Source of the DNA: Bufo bufo
Lineage: Eukaryota; Chordata; Amphibia; Anura; Bufonidae
NCBI RefSeq assembly: GCF_905171765.1
Contig: NC_053392.1
Coordinates: 506,398,556-506,462,555 of the forward strand
Reading direction: 5' to 3'
Length of the DNA: 64,000 bases
The position numbers were made by a program, and so were the translations under genes. Below, piece after piece: positions 1 through 12,345 of the stretch (positions are counted from its first letter, which is position 1; each line of letters starts with the position of its first letter). The notes beneath the pieces were generated by a model. That model saw only the letters and a program-made list of their open reading frames with translations. It was not told the origin of the DNA and did not search any database.

Positions 1-920
1 AAGTCTCCATTTGAAATTGGATTTTTTTTATAGGAGTCAAATAAATTAGAGCTGCAATCTGATCTTGTTGATGAGTCGTAAAACGGACGTGCTCTTGCCG
101 CACCACTATCACGTCGCGGTGCGATGAGCCATATAGGTTAGCTTTATCAGAGTACATTACACTTTCTCCGCAGAGTACATGCCGCTAATAACTGTAAATG
201 CTGGGGCTTTGTCCTTGACAGCCTAATTATTTACTGCCCCCCCCATGAGCACCTGGCTGGCTATAAAGGGATTTAATCAGTTTGTCCTTTCTTCTTACAA
301 TCAATTCTGCATGTTTCTGTTGTGGTAGGCGCACGTATTTTATATAACAGCAATTAATCTAATTGCTTAATGAACGTCTTTCAATAATAATATAGCTGAA
401 AATAGAGGATTTGGACAGATCTGGGCTTGTAAAATATTAGTTGATGACGACAAGCCCCCATCCCGAGAATCCAATGACGTTTATGACCCCAATTCATCAC
501 AGTTTGACCCATGTACTTCACAAAGATCAAACAGCGACTTCCATCTTATGTGAACATATAGGACCGCAATGTGATTAATCTCAGGGTTGCTGGTTACCTT
601 GGCAACATCATACTTCAGAGAACCCATAGTTTTATATCTTTTGGGGAAAATGATATTACTTCCAATTCATATCGTTTAGTGGGATATTCATTAATGTGTT
701 TGCTGCCTTAAGACTGGCAGAAACATACAAGCTGGAATCTATATATTTAACATACTGAAATCGAAGCTGTGCCCTCTGAAATGCGAAAGTCCTCGCAATG
801 GTTAGAACGAGTCTACTATATCCTCAAATTTAACCCTGGCCACCCCAGTATATTCAGAACCGTTTTTGATATTTGGCATAGGCAGTCAAAATACTGATAA
901 TCCCACTATTCTGCCAGCAC
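1..920. other. Undefined AT-rich sequence
   Basis: I see no long open frame, no clear terminal repeats and no motif that I recognise in this stretch. It is moderately AT-rich and looks like ordinary intergenic or intronic DNA. Confidence 0.5.
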
Positions 921-1422
921 TTAAAGGGCATCTGTCAGCAGATTTGTACCTATGACACTGGCTGAACCTGTTACATGTTCTCTTGGCAGCTGAAGGCATC
1001 TGTGATGGTCCCATGTTCATATGTGTCAGCATTGCTGAGAAAATGATGTTTTAATATATGCAAATGAGCCTTTAGGAGCAATGAGGGTGTTGCCGTTACA
1101 CCCAGAGGCTCCGTTTTCTCTTCAACTGCCGCAACCTCTGCACTTTGATTGACAGGTCCAGAAAGTGAAAACATCATCACACCTGGTCCTGTCAATCAAA
1201 TTGCAGAGGGAGCGGAAGTTGCAGAGAAAATTGAGTTTCTAGGTATAACGGCAACGCCCCCATTGCTCCTAGAGATTGATTTGCATATATAAAACATCAT
1301 TTTCCTCAGCAATTCGGGCACATATGAACATTGGACCAACACAGATGCCTTCAGCTGCCAAGCGCACATGTAACAGGTCGGCCAGTGTCATAGGTACAAA
1401 TCTGCTGACACATTCCCTTTAA
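921..1422. mobile_element. Palindromic piggyBac-type MITE (TTAA target)
   Basis: TTAA lies at both ends (921-924 and 1419-1422). Just inside, the ends are inverted copies of each other: the left reads AGGGCATCTGTCAGCAGATT and continues through TTTGTACCTATGACACTGGC, and the right end gives nearly the same sequence on the minus strand. The two arms stay similar far into the centre. A TTAA duplication with A/G-rich inverted ends is the hallmark of piggyBac-superfamily insertions. There is no coding capacity. Confidence 0.85.
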
Positions 1423-1701
1423 CCTACAAAAGGTGGTCACGCATGCTCAGTTACATACTTCCACTGCCGCCAGCAATATCCACTGTTAAAAGCTATGACA
1501 GTAACAGGGCGAGAGCTGCAGCAGAAAGGACACACCACCTAAGCTGTCATAGGGTAGAAATGTAGTAGAAAGAACATGTCCCCTGAGAAAAGACACAGTC
1601 CCTGTGCTGTCAGCCAGAGAAAATCTAGCAGAGCAATTGGAGGAATGAATGGGGAGATCTCTGATTTCATGGAAGGTACAGGACTGGTTCTAGCTTTGTT
1701 A
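1423..1701. other. Undefined spacer
   Basis: Short stretch between two MITEs. Its weak open frames have no recognisable domain. Confidence 0.4.
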
Positions 1702-2028
1702 GGCCTCATGCACACGAACAAATTTTCTTTACATGTCCGTTCCGTTTTTTTTGCAGACCGTATACGGAACCATTCATTTCAATGGGTCCGCAAAAAAAAC
1801 CGGAAGGTACTCCATGTGCATTCCGTTTCCGTATGTCCTTATTTCCGTTCTGCAAAAAAATAGAACATCTCCTATTATTGTCCACATTACGGACAAGGAT
1901 AGTTCTGTTCTATTAGGGGCCAGCTTTTCCGTTCCGCAAAATACGGAATGCACACGGATGTCATCCGTATTTTTTGAGTATCCGTTTTTTGCGGACGGCA
2001 AAATACATAGGGTCGTGTGCATGAGGCC
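1702..2028. mobile_element. PIF/Harbinger-like MITE, GGCCTCATGCACACG family
   Basis: The element begins GGCCTCATGCACACGAAC and ends with the inverted form, flanked on both sides by TTA (1699-1701 and 2029-2031). The 327-bp body is largely palindromic. A 3-bp TTA duplication with GG-starting inverted ends fits PIF/Harbinger MITEs; the superfamily is inferred from these features only. Related copies lie at 20698-21008 and, more decayed, at 25910-26205 and near 24324. Confidence 0.8.
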
Positions 2029-2031
2029 TTA

Positions 2032-2580
2032 GGCAGAGATTGTCATGTACTATATGATGTCTGATTTTAATTTCATACATCAACTGTGGCATAACCCCTT
2101 TAAATAGTTGTATTCTCCATGAAATAAAATAGAAAAATACCTATAGTTACACAAGGAGTAACAAGGCGACTCCTTGAAATCTATTTGGATCACTTTATTC
2201 CAGTTCAATTATTCTGGACTAATATTCTTTATGGAGTGGAAAAAGCTGACCAAATGTTAGAAAGAACGCCTGATCAATCAACCATTGTGCACAGTTGTCA
2301 ATAACTCCTCTCTTCAAATTCTCCACCCCTGCTTCAGATTCCCACGAGGATACTACTATACTCCCTTTACAGCATGCGCTGTCGGCTCTCTTTCACTTCG
2401 GGGGCCTCAATTCTCTAGACAGGGGCAGGTCCCCCCACCTATCTGACATGGCAATATCCTAGCAATATGCCATCAATGTCCCAGATGGTCCAACCCCTTT
2501 AACAAGCAGGGCTTTGACTAGTGAAATATGCTTTTTATGGCGCCATTTAGATCAGCAAGCATTAATTGCAGTTTATCATT
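2032..2580. other. Undefined sequence
   Basis: No gene, terminal repeat or tandem repeat is recognised here. Confidence 0.4.
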
Positions 2581-2690
2581 AGTTATTATATTTATTTATT
2601 TTATCCACTTATACAGCGCTGACGTATTCCGCAGCGCTTTACAGACATTAGCATCACACTGCCCCCAACAGGGCTCACAAAAGAGGACCT
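2581..2690 (-). repeat. Dispersed retroposon tail with GCGCTGCGGAATA-like core
   Basis: On the minus strand this reads a core of the form AGCGCTGCGGAATACGTCAGC, followed by a TATAAGTGGATAAA stretch and an A/T-rich simple tail. The same core and tail occur at 21371-21500 (plus strand) and 25742-25910 (minus strand). Three copies with a common 3' simple-repeat tail suggest a SINE or LINE 3' end; the exact family is not known to me. Confidence 0.5.
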
Positions 2691-2967
2691 GTCACCGCTC
2701 CCAAAATATCTGTTATAATAAATACTTGCAGTCTTCATGAGATGACAGTTTTGGTGCATATTACCGTTAGCTTATTTCTCTATGCTGTGACATTCCTCTC
2801 TTATTCCTCCTAGACATTTATAAATAAACTGATAACCAGGTGTTACTGCTTAGGGCTGTGTCTCTAGGTTTTCACACTGTCCAATCATTGCTGACAGTGC
2901 CATGCTGTGCAGGATTTGGGAGTACTATCTCTCCTTGGGGAGAGCGCCTTAACTGGCGTGAGGAGAC
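2691..2967. other. Undefined spacer
   Basis: No coding or repeat call. It precedes a pair of abutting MITEs. Confidence 0.35.
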
Positions 2968-2970
2968 TAA

Positions 2971-3370
2971 GGCTAAGTTCACACGAACGTGTGTGATCTG
3001 TGGCCGTATTGCGGCCCGTAAATCGCGGGCCGCAATACACGGCCACAGTTCCGTGTGAATTCCGCATCACGGATGCGGACCCATTCACTTCAATGGGTCC
3101 GCTAATCCGGAATCGCGGAACGGCCGCACGGGACGGGACCCCTCGGAAGCACTACGGAGTGCCTCCGTGGGGTTACGTCCCGCACTTCCGTTGCGCTAAA
3201 AGATAGAACAAGTCCTATCTTTTAGCGGAACGGGCGGATCGCGGACCCATTAAAGTGAATGGGTCCGCGATCCGATGCGGCTGACCTACGGCCGGCGATC
3301 GTGCATTACGGCCTGCTATTTGCGGGCCGCTGCACAGGCACGGGTCACACACGTTCGTGTGAACCCGGCC
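2971..3370. mobile_element. Palindromic PIF/Harbinger-like MITE (family A)
   Basis: The left end GGCTAAGTTCACACGAACG and the right end (minus-strand GGCCGGGTTCACACGAACG) are near-identical inverted repeats. TAA precedes and TTA follows. The interior is GC-rich and strongly palindromic. The right-hand TTA (3371-3373) is also the left target site of the next MITE. Confidence 0.8.
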
Positions 3371-3373
3371 TTA

Positions 3374-4328
3374 GGCCCCTTTCAGATGGGCGTTGCGGGA
3401 AAATGTGCGGGTGCGTTGCGGGAACACGCGTGATTTTTCCGCGCGAGTGCAAAACATTGTAATGCGTTTTGCACTCGCGTGAGAAAAATCACGCGTGTTT
3501 GGTACCCAAACCAGAACTTCTTCACAGAAGTTCGGGCTTGGGATCGGTGTTCTGTAGATTGTATTATGTTCCCTTATAACATGGTTATAAGGGAAAATAA
3601 TAGCATTCTGAATACAGAATGCATAGTAAAATAGCGCTGGAGGGGTTAAAAAAAAATAAAAAAAAATTTAACTCACCTTAGTCCACTTGATCGCGCTGCC
3701 GACATCTCCTTCTGTCTCCTTCTTTGCTGATTGTAAGAACAGGACCTGTGGTGACGTCACTCCGGTCATCACATGATCTTTTACCATTGAGATGGATCAT
3801 GTGATGGACCATGTGACGACCGGAGTGACGTCACCACAGGTCCTGTTCCTCCAATCAGCAAAGAAGGAGACAGAAGGACATGCCGGCAGCGCGATCAAGT
3901 GGACTAAGGTGAGTTAAATTTTATTTTCAATTTTTTTAACCCCTCCAGTGCTATTTTACTATGCATTCTGTATTCAGAATGCTATTATTTTCCCTTATAA
4001 CCATGTTATAAGGGAAAATAATAATGATCGGGTCCCCATCCCGATCGTCTCCTAGCAACCGTGCGTGAAAATCGCACCGCATCCGCACTTGCTTGCGGAT
4101 GCTTGCGATTTGCACGCAACCCCATTCACTTCTATAGGCCTGCGTTACGTGAAAAACGCACAAAGAGGAGCATGCTGCGATTTTCACGCAACGCACAAGT
4201 GATGCGTGAAAATCACCGCTCATGTAAACAGCCCCATAGAAATGAATGGGTCGGGATTCAGTGCGGGTGCAATGCGTTCAACTCACGCATCGCATCCGCG
4301 CGGAATACTCGCCCGTGTGAAAGGGGCC
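3374..4328. mobile_element. Large palindromic MITE (family B), copy 1
   Basis: A 955-bp element flanked by TTA (3371-3373 and 4329-4331), starting GGCCCCTTTCAGATGGGC and ending in its inverse. The arms fold back on each other over their whole length. Near the centre each arm carries TGACGTCA (3752-3759 and 3826-3833). A second copy of 973 bp lies at 56628-57600. There is no transposase, so it must have been mobilised by a partner; the 3-bp TTA site points to PIF/Harbinger. Confidence 0.85.
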
Positions 4329-4331
4329 TTA

Positions 4332-5345
4332 TAGGCGATACATGCTCCTCTGGAATTCTGGGGACAGAAAAACTGTAACTTCAACTGTTAATGTATTCAT
4401 AAAATTCTAGGAGAAATAACAGAGGACCAACATAACCCAGAGCCCTAAGAAAAGATGCTGCCTGACACCACATCAAGAAAGCACATGTCTTTTTGTGGTG
4501 CAGTTGAGGCTGTAGAGCAAATAAAGAGAGGCGGCTTCCGCACGATCGTTCCATTATTTTTTTTCCAATCTGCACCAAATTCCAGGAATCAAAATCTTTC
4601 TTGTGGACTATTAATAAAGACATGAACAGACACATACTAGTGCACACAGAACGTTTTCATACTAACTTCTCTTGCGCGTGATCAAATTGATGCCACAGTG
4701 TGGGCTCAGCATGCAAGTGGACCCTGCATTCCCTGAATTTTATGGAGGCCAGTATAGCACCAGTGGAGGTAATATTTAGTGTAGGTTCCAGTCCTAAAGA
4801 GATCGCCTTGATGCTGGCGGACAGGTACAAATGATTTTGTACAAAATGCATTTGCCAAGAATCTCATATTTATAACGTAGCATTAGTTTATTTTCCATAG
4901 TGAGTATGGCACCATTGCATTTACTTTATTATTTGTGTTTGCAGAGTGCTGTTGCATTGTTTGTTTCATGCTTCAGCCATGGCGACCTGCACCTGCGCAC
5001 TGGGATGTGCTCACTAACCCCCTTTTTTTTTCTCTGCAATAAGTGTTTGGGCATTGGTTTTAACTGACCACTTGTTCATTCAGTAACAATCACAGCATTT
5101 TCTATCTTCATCCATTTTTCACACAGGACTAGAGCGTTCAAGTCAATGAATCCGATGGAGATGACTTGTGTTTTTCTTCAGTTATTATTATGCACATGAA
5201 CGGATGCAAACCAGATATAAAAAAAAACTAAGACGGAAATACGAGAAGTAATTGCAGACAAAACTGACTGATCTTGTATGAAAAATCATCAATTTTTCCC
5301 TGAACAGGCTTTGCTACATTCTGGATCCCTCGTGGTAAAGAGACC
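4332..5345. other. Undefined sequence with small open frames
   Basis: Two minus-strand open frames (4381-4647, 88 codons; 4657-4851, 64 codons) show no domain that I recognise and I do not call them genes. The rest is anonymous. Confidence 0.4.
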
Positions 5346-5348
5346 TAA

Positions 5349-5516
5349 GGGTGCGCCCATACATTCAGGTTTCCTAATGCAGTTTTGGACGGACAAAATC
5401 AGAAGTCAGGACAGAAAGTATGTAATGGACGGAAAAGACTTCTCCTATTTTCTGAATTCACTTGTGGTTTTGACTTCCAAAACTGCGTCAAGAAACCTGA
5501 ACATTTGGCTGTACCC
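5349..5516. mobile_element. Small palindromic MITE sharing a TAA with its neighbour
   Basis: The left end GGGTGCGCCCATACATTCAG and the right end (minus-strand GGGTACAGCCAAATGTTCAG) are imperfect inverted repeats, flanked by TAA at 5346-5348 and 5517-5519. The second TAA also borders the next palindromic element. PIF/Harbinger-like by target size. Confidence 0.65.
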
Positions 5517-5519
5517 TAA

Positions 5520-6318
5520 GGCTAATTTCAGATGAGCATATCCACTGTACAACACATGCTTCATATATGAGGTGATTTCCCATTATGGACACTGCTCCTT
5601 TTACAGGACCGCAAGGCATTATAATGCCTTATAATGCTGTGTATCTCTGCCTGACCTTACATCTACAGAATTATGCCTCATTCACACATCAGTGAAGGCT
5701 CATTCAGACGGCCGTATGAATGAGTCCGCATCCGTTCTGCAATTTTGTGGAACGGGTGCGGACCCGTTCATTTCATTGGGGCCGCAAAAGATGCGGAGAG
5801 CACACCGTGTGCTGTCCGCATCCGTGGTTAAGTTACGCGACTCTGTGGAAAAGATAGATCATGCCCAATTCTTGTCCGCAATCACGGACAAGAATAGGCA
5901 TTTTCTATTATGGCTGTGGCCATGTGCGGTCCTCAAATTGCGGAACGTACACGGCCGGTATCCGTGTTTTGCGGATCCACAAAGCACTACGGTCGTCTGA
6001 ATGGGCCCTGATTTTGAGCCAAAACTAGGTGCGGCTCTTAACACAGAACAGGTGCAGATCTTTCCCTTATACCTTATGTCTGTGAAGGCTCCAATCCTGG
6101 TTTTGGCTCACAATCACTGATGTAAACCTCTGACCAAACACTGACGTGTGAATGAGCCTTTAGACGACATTATGTCAGTACAATTCAGTAGATGCAAGAT
6201 CGGGCAAAGACACACAGCATGAGGCATTATAATACCTTGCGGTTCAGTGTCCATAACGGGAAATCACGTTCCCACAAGGAGCATGATTTCTGCACTGGTC
6301 ACGCTCTTCTGAATAACA
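5520..6318. mobile_element. Three-level nest of palindromic MITEs
   Basis: The outermost element has arms at about 5520-5672 and 6163-6318, matching as inverted repeats around GCATTATAATGCCT-type sequence. Inside it, a second element (5674-6159) starts GCCTCATTCACACATCAGTG, ends with the inverse, and is flanked by TTA. Inside that, a third element (5698-6006) starts GGCTCATTCAGACGGCCGT and ends with the inverse. The right boundary of the outermost copy is approximate. Confidence 0.7.
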
Positions 6319-6997
6319 GATCTTGACTGTAGATCCAACGTCTGCCAATGCCGAGGTTCACATGTGCAAGGAACATTCTACAGAACTTCAGAACATCTGC
6401 ATAGAAACTGGTTTATCCCGCCTACGTTTCAATCCTTCAGCCTGGACATCAATGGCATAGCCCAGCGTTTCTTTATATTTTATTTATATGATTTGAACAT
6501 TACAATATCTTCCTATGTAGTAAAGGGACAAGGACTACGTGGGAGGGAAGCAGTCTCATTCAAACCATCCAGTGTAAGGACGCTGCACTTCGCTAGTAAA
6601 ACCATAAAAAAATTATGCAGTAAAAATTGCATCAATAAATAGTGAATTAACTAAGCTTGATATCTTGATGGTGAATGTGACTTGACTCGGGGAATCTGTG
6701 TAGTAATAGATATAGCTTTGGAGCGCTCCTGTTTGATCCTTACATGAAAAAGAATTTATTCATTCGATTGCATATATGCACAGCTCTTTTCATATTTAAT
6801 CTAGACGTCATGTCTGGACTTGTGTCGCTCCAATACAACCTATAATGCACAAATTATCACGTCTATGTAAATTATGCTCAGGGCCAGACTCAGACTTGAA
6901 ATCAGCCCTGGCATTTTAAAGCATACAAGCCCACCACGTGTCCATACATGCTGTCCAGAATCAGACAGGGTTTGCCCCTTCGCTATCCAAAAATATA
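6319..6997. other. Undefined sequence
   Basis: No gene or repeat boundary recognised. Confidence 0.4.
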
Positions 6998-7172
6998 GGG
7001 GGAGATTTATCAAACTGGTGTAAAGTACAACTGGCTTAGTTGCCCATAGAAACCAATCAGATTCCACCTTTCATTTTCCAAAGGAGCAGTCACAAATGAA
7101 AGGAGGAATCTGATTGGTTGCTATGGACAACTAAGCCAGCTCTACTTTACACCAGTTTGATAAATCTCCCCC
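6998..7172. mobile_element. Small foldback MITE, GGGGGAGATTTATCAAAC family
   Basis: A 175-bp near-perfect palindrome beginning GGGGGAGATTTATCAAACTG and ending in its inverse, flanked by ATA on both sides. The short centre is unpaired. I recognise this end type from frog genomes, but the superfamily cannot be settled from the 3-bp target alone. Confidence 0.75.
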
Positions 7173-7175
7173 ATA

Positions 7176-9297
7176 GTGCTGTTTTGCACTGCTCAGCTAT
7201 ATAAGGCTTATTTCACACGAGTAATACAGAATGGGTCAGGATATGTTCAGGGAAACTGGAGGGAGCTGTTTTTTGATGGTTTCCATTCATTTCAATTGGA
7301 GATTCAGCCTGGATTTTGCCCAAAAAAGGGTGAATGCTGCTTCTTCTTTTTTTTCAAAAACCAGTGCTGCTTCCTCATTACAGGAATAGGAAGCATTTTT
7401 TGCAGCTGATTTAGAGGCGGAAATGCTACAAATTCAGTGCCAAAAACTCTGACCCTAAAACTCTCAGATACCTCTAATCGTGAGATTCTGCGCCACTAAC
7501 ATGGCCCAATAATCATTCATTCGTGATCATTGCTCGCTGGTTCAGCTGCACTTAGATGCAGCAATCATCTCCCCTTTATTGAGATGAATGATTGTTACTA
7601 TTATGTGTATTACTGTGTTACTGAGATTGTTCATGCCCCGTACAAATTCATTGTTTGTTGGCGCTGCGTGCCTGTTTACACAGGGCGATATGCTGCTGAC
7701 AAAGTCGATTTTAGGTTACACAGGTAATTATTGGAAGCGAGAGTTGGCTGGAACGTTTGTCCCCGATCTTGATCCTCTGTCCATGTTAAAGGGTCCCTAG
7801 CAAACTATAAATCACAGAAGACTAAACCATATATTAAAATCTATCTATTATTAGTAACTAGTTTAAAATTATGAAAAAGCGGAAAAAAACTGAATAGGAA
7901 AGACTGATAACGCCATCAGGGGGTACATACAATTGTTTATATTAGAGACACCTACACAGACCAGGAAAATAAAAAGTAATCCCTGGTCTACGAGCTATTC
8001 CCTGTTCTGGCTTATTGTTCCTGATGTCAGCTAGCTGCAACTGTGAAAAGAAGCGAATAAATAAAAATAATAACCAGTAGGAACCCAAGATAAAGACACG
8101 TTGGTGGCTCCCCCGCGGTATTTGTACTGTATTTCATGTCTGTAGCACCAGACAGTGCCCAGCGCTAAGAAGCAGCTTCTCAGCAGTATTTCCCATAACC
8201 ATCAGATGAAGTACATATAATTTGTCTTGAAAAAGTGTTAAATTCACACCATTTTTGCTCTTCGTTTCTCAAATTTGCTGGAAAAAACATGTTTTATTGT
8301 GCTTTTTTTTATGACAAGTCATCGTTGATCTGACAGTAGTAAGAGATACTGCAGAGAAGCTGCTGTAGTCCAACAGGGCTGCTTCTTAGTTCAATAGATT
8401 ATCTGCGGCTACTAACATTAAATACTGTCTCAGCAGGGCTACTCAACCCAATGTGGCACCTATGGGTATGTTCACATAGCGTTTTTTTATTTAAGCAGAT
8501 TTTGATGCAGATTCCGTGCCAAAAACGTAAGTAGATCTTCATTACTGATTTCATTTGAGGAATCTGAATGGGATTTTTTTGTTGTTGCATCTTTTTAAAC
8601 CACAGCATGGGAAAAAGAAGTGTCTTGTCCATTCTTGATGCGGAATCCGTGTCCAGAATTTCAATTGAAAATGGGCGGGAATGAAAATCCATGCCGAAAA
8701 TGTAACAAGAAGCACATAAAAAATGGCATCTAGGCAGGGTCACTCATGCCCTCTACCAGAGAGGCAAACGATTGTCACTCGTTCCTCCGACCCACCATTC
8801 ACATGAGGTAAGGGTGGAAGTCAGTCACCATCAGAGCTTTACTGACGTAGACTCATCCAGATCAATGGACCAACTACTATTAGACTGCATTTTGCCAGCC
8901 AGCTGACTGGAAGAAGCCTATTGCTCGGGACTATCTCTGTTCTGTATGTCTGCTGGAATGGTGTCTGGCCGTACACAACATAGAGAGGTGGTCTGGCCAT
9001 AAGATGGGAGGAGGAGCTGACACAGCTAGAAGAGAGGCTGGTGTGTTGCCTCCGCCCACACAGAACGTCCTGACGATAGCCCTAGTCTAGCGTCACTGCA
9101 TCAGAAAATAGTGACATATGTACAGTAAACAGGCATGTATTTATATGTTTATTGAGCTGGGAAAAGACACAGCTTACCAGCCTCGAGATTTTCAGTTCTC
9201 TTAGGTCCCAGTATGGTCACTGTGTATAGAAGTCATTTAGTTCTGATTTCAGTAGCTTGCTGCCTTACGATCCTGTTCTGGTGCAGGTTTGAAATCT
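7176..9297. other. Anonymous sequence with decayed MITE arms
   Basis: One-sided motifs of the type 'TTCACACGAGTAATACAGAATGG' (near 7211) and 'TATGTTCACATAGCG' (near 8466) resemble arms of MITEs with no recognisable partner arm. The open frames here (such as 8399-8743 on the minus strand) lack any domain. No gene is supported. Confidence 0.4.
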
Positions 9298-10275
9298 TTA
9301 AAGGGGGTTTTCTAGGAATTCTTCACCATATACTTATGGCCCCTAGGATGTATGACCTAATAGAAGACTCATACTTATCTGCTCGGCACCACCCCCTGTT
9401 GTTCAGCCATCTCCTGGTCCCCAGCTTGTGTACTTGTGGCCGGGGTATGGACATGTGTAATGCCCCAGAGTGGCATTACCACTTCTTTACCCTGCTACTG
9501 TCTCTAATGGGCTAACAAATTGTCATCTTGTGTATTTATTTCAGGTCCACTACACTGTGCATTCCTATTTCTAATGTTTGCAACTGTTATGTTCACGTGT
9601 TTAGGTGCCTGGTTCACCAGCAGGTGACAGCAAACATGGCAGAGCTACAGTTAGGTAGAATGGAACCTTCCTTTCCATTCTAACTCCCCACTGTGGAGGA
9701 GTTAGCGATTCCCACTTCTTGCAGGAAGGGTGGGGATCAGTTTTAGTTAGCCTAGCTTACCCCCTGCTAGGGGAAGGAGGGTGTGCTGGGCATTTCTCTG
9801 CTGGACATGCCCAGACCAAGCCAGCCAGAGCACCTTCAGCTATGCTGGTTGTGGAGGCCACATCTAAGAGCCTCAGGAGACAGAAGGAGAGTTCCCTGGC
9901 ATAATTAAGAGACAGACTACAAAGAGAAAAGTTGCAGCATAAAGAAGAAGCTAAATTATGCAGCAATCCTGTTAGCACACCAGAGCCAGAAAGCAACAGA
10001 TGTAGCAGTGTTGAGCTTTCTTGCCAGAGTTTTAAAGCCAAAGCCTGCTGGGACCAAGACAAAGTTTGAAGATTGTGTCTGATGAAAGTTTACAAAAGTA
10101 AAGCTGCTATTTCTGGGTTATGTGCTGCTTAGGGACATATCACCACTGATGCCTGTTCACTGGCTTCTGTGGCACACGTGGCTATGTCCATACCTAAGCT
10201 AGGTTGCAGATAAGTATGAGTCTTATATTAGGGGACATAAGTAAACAGTAAAGACTTCCCAGAAAACCCCTTTAA
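9298..10275. mobile_element. piggyBac-type MITE carrying an LTR insertion
   Basis: TTAA at 9298-9301 is followed by AGGGGGTTTTCTAGGAATTC. TTAA at 10272-10275 is preceded by the inverse (minus-strand AGGGGTTTTCTGGGAAGTC). The palindromic arms around 'ATAAGTATGAGTCTTAT' and 'GGTATGGACAT' are separated by a foreign insert (9456-10174). The right TTAA is shared with the next piggyBac-derived element. Confidence 0.75.
9456..10174. mobile_element. Probable solo LTR
   Basis: The 719-bp insert begins TGTAATGCCCCAGAGTGGC and ends in GGCA, so it follows the TG...CA rule. Flanking 4-bp sequences are CATG (9452-9455) and CACG (10175-10178), one mismatch apart. Removing it restores the symmetry of the host MITE, which supports both boundaries. 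No internal coding region is present. The retroelement family is unknown. Confidence 0.5.
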
Positions 10276-10782
10276 CCCCTTGAGGACTCAGCCCTATTTC
10301 ACCTTAAGGACCAGGCCATTTTTTGCAAATCTGACCAGTGTCACTTTAAGTGCTGATAACTTTTAAACGCTTTGACTTATCCAGGCCATTCTGAGATTGT
10401 GTTTTCGTCACATATTGTACTTCATGACACTGGTAAAATGAAGTTAAAAAAAAAATCATTTTTATTTATAAAAAAATACCAAATTTACCCAAAATTTGTA
10501 AAAAATTGCAAATTTCCAAGTTTCAATTTCTCTACTTCTATAATACATAGTAATACCTCCAAAAATAGTTATTACTTTACATTCCCCATATGCCTACTTC
10601 ATGTTTGGATCATTTTGGGAATGATATTAAATTTTTTGGGGATGTTACAAGGCTTAGAAGTTTAGAAGCAAATCTTGAAGTTTTTCAGAAATTTTCAAAA
10701 ACCCAATTTTTAGGGACCAGTTCAGGTCTGAAGTCACTTTGCGAGGCTTACATAATAGAAAACACCCAAAAATGACCCCATT

Positions 10783-11560
10783 CTATAAACTACACCCCTC
10801 AAGGTATTCAAAACTGATTTTACAAACTTTGTAAAAGAGATAGAGATACAATTTCAAAATGTCACTTTTTTGGCAGATTTTCCATTTTAATAATTTTTTT
10901 CCAGTTACAAAGCAAGGGTTAACAGCCAAACCAAACTCAATATTTATGGCCCTGATTCTGTAGTATACAGAAACACCCCATATGTGGTCGTAAACCGCTG
11001 TACGGGCACACGGCAGGGCGCAGAAGGAAAGGAATGCCATACGGTTTTTGGAAGGCAGGTTTTGCTGGACTGTTTTATTTTACACCATGTCCCATTTGAA
11101 GCCCCCTGATGCAACCCTAGAGTAGAAACTCCATAAAAGTGACTCTGATCTAAGAAACTACACCCCTCAAGGTATTCAAAACTGATTTTACAAACGTTGT
11201 TAACCCTTTAGGTGTTCCACAAGAGTTATTGGCAAATGGAGATTAAATTTCCGAATTTCAATTTTTGGGAAAATTTTCAATTTTAATCCATTTTTCCCAG
11301 TAACAAAGCAAGGGTTAACAGCCAAACCAAACTCAATATTTATGGCCCTGATTCTGTAGTTTACAGAAACACCCCATATGTGGTCGTAAACAGCTGTACG
11401 GGCACACGGCAGGGCGCAGAAGGAAAGGAATGCCATACGGTTTTTGAAAAGCAGATTTTGCTGGACTGTTTTTTTTGACACCATGTCCCATTTGAAGCCC
11501 CCCTGATGCACCCCTAGAGTAGAAACTCCAGTAAAGTGGCCCCATTTTAGAAATTACGGG
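10783..11560. repeat. Two tandem copies of the piggyBac internal repeat
   Basis: Two head-to-tail copies of a unit carrying CACCCCTCAAGGTATTCAAA and ACCCCATATGTGGTCGTAAA are seen, about 370-396 bp apart depending on the marker used. The same unit occurs as a 395-bp array in the piggyBac element at 33121-34290. The minus-strand reading frames across it are by-products of the repeat. Confidence 0.8.
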
Positions 11561-11689
11561 ATAGGGTGGCAGTACTGTTGGTACTAGTTTAGGGTACATA
11601 TGATTTTTGGTTGCTCTATATACACTTTTTTAAGGCAAGATAACAAGAAATAGCTGTTTTGGCACAGTTTTTATTTTTTGTTATTTACA

Positions 11690-12345
11690 ACATTCATCTG
11701 ACAGGTTAGAACATGTGATATTTTTATAGACCAGGTTGTCATGGATGCGGCGATACCTAATATGTATACTTTTTTTTATTTATGTAAGTTTTACACAATG
11801 ATTTCATTTTTGAAGCAAAAAAATCATGTTTTAGTGTTTCCATAGTCTGAGAGCCATAATTTTTTCAGTTTTTGGGCGATTACCTTGGGTAGGGCATGAT
11901 TTTTCCGGGATGAGATGACGGTTTTATTGGCACTATTTTGGGGTGCGTGTGACTTTTTGATCGCTTGCTATTACACTTTTTGTGATGTAAGGTGACAAAA
12001 AATGGTTTATTTAGCAGAGTTTTTATTTAAAAATTTTTACGGTGTTCATCTGAGGTGTAAGGTCATGTGATATTTATATAGAGCTGGTCGATACGGACGC
12101 GGCGATACCTTATATGTATACTTTTTTTTATTTATGTAAGTTTTACACAATAATATAATTTTTGAAACAAAAAAAAAAATCATGTTTTTGGGTCTCCATA
12201 TTCTGAGAGCCATAGTTTTTTCATTTTTTGGGCGATTATCTTAGGTAGGGTCTCAATTTTTGCGGGATGAGATGACGGTTTGATTGGCACTATTTTGGGG
12301 TGCATATGATGGTCGATACGAACGCGGCGATACCAAATATGTATA
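11690..12345. repeat. Tandem repeat with GCGGCGATACC motif
   Basis: The motif GCGGCGATACCTAATATGTA recurs near 11748, 12100 and 12325 (first interval about 350 bp), each followed by a T-tract. Between them, 'CTGAGAGCCATA' recurs. This is a second internal repeat of the piggyBac family; the CTGAGAGCCATA part also lies next to the transposase stop region at about 35135. Confidence 0.7.
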
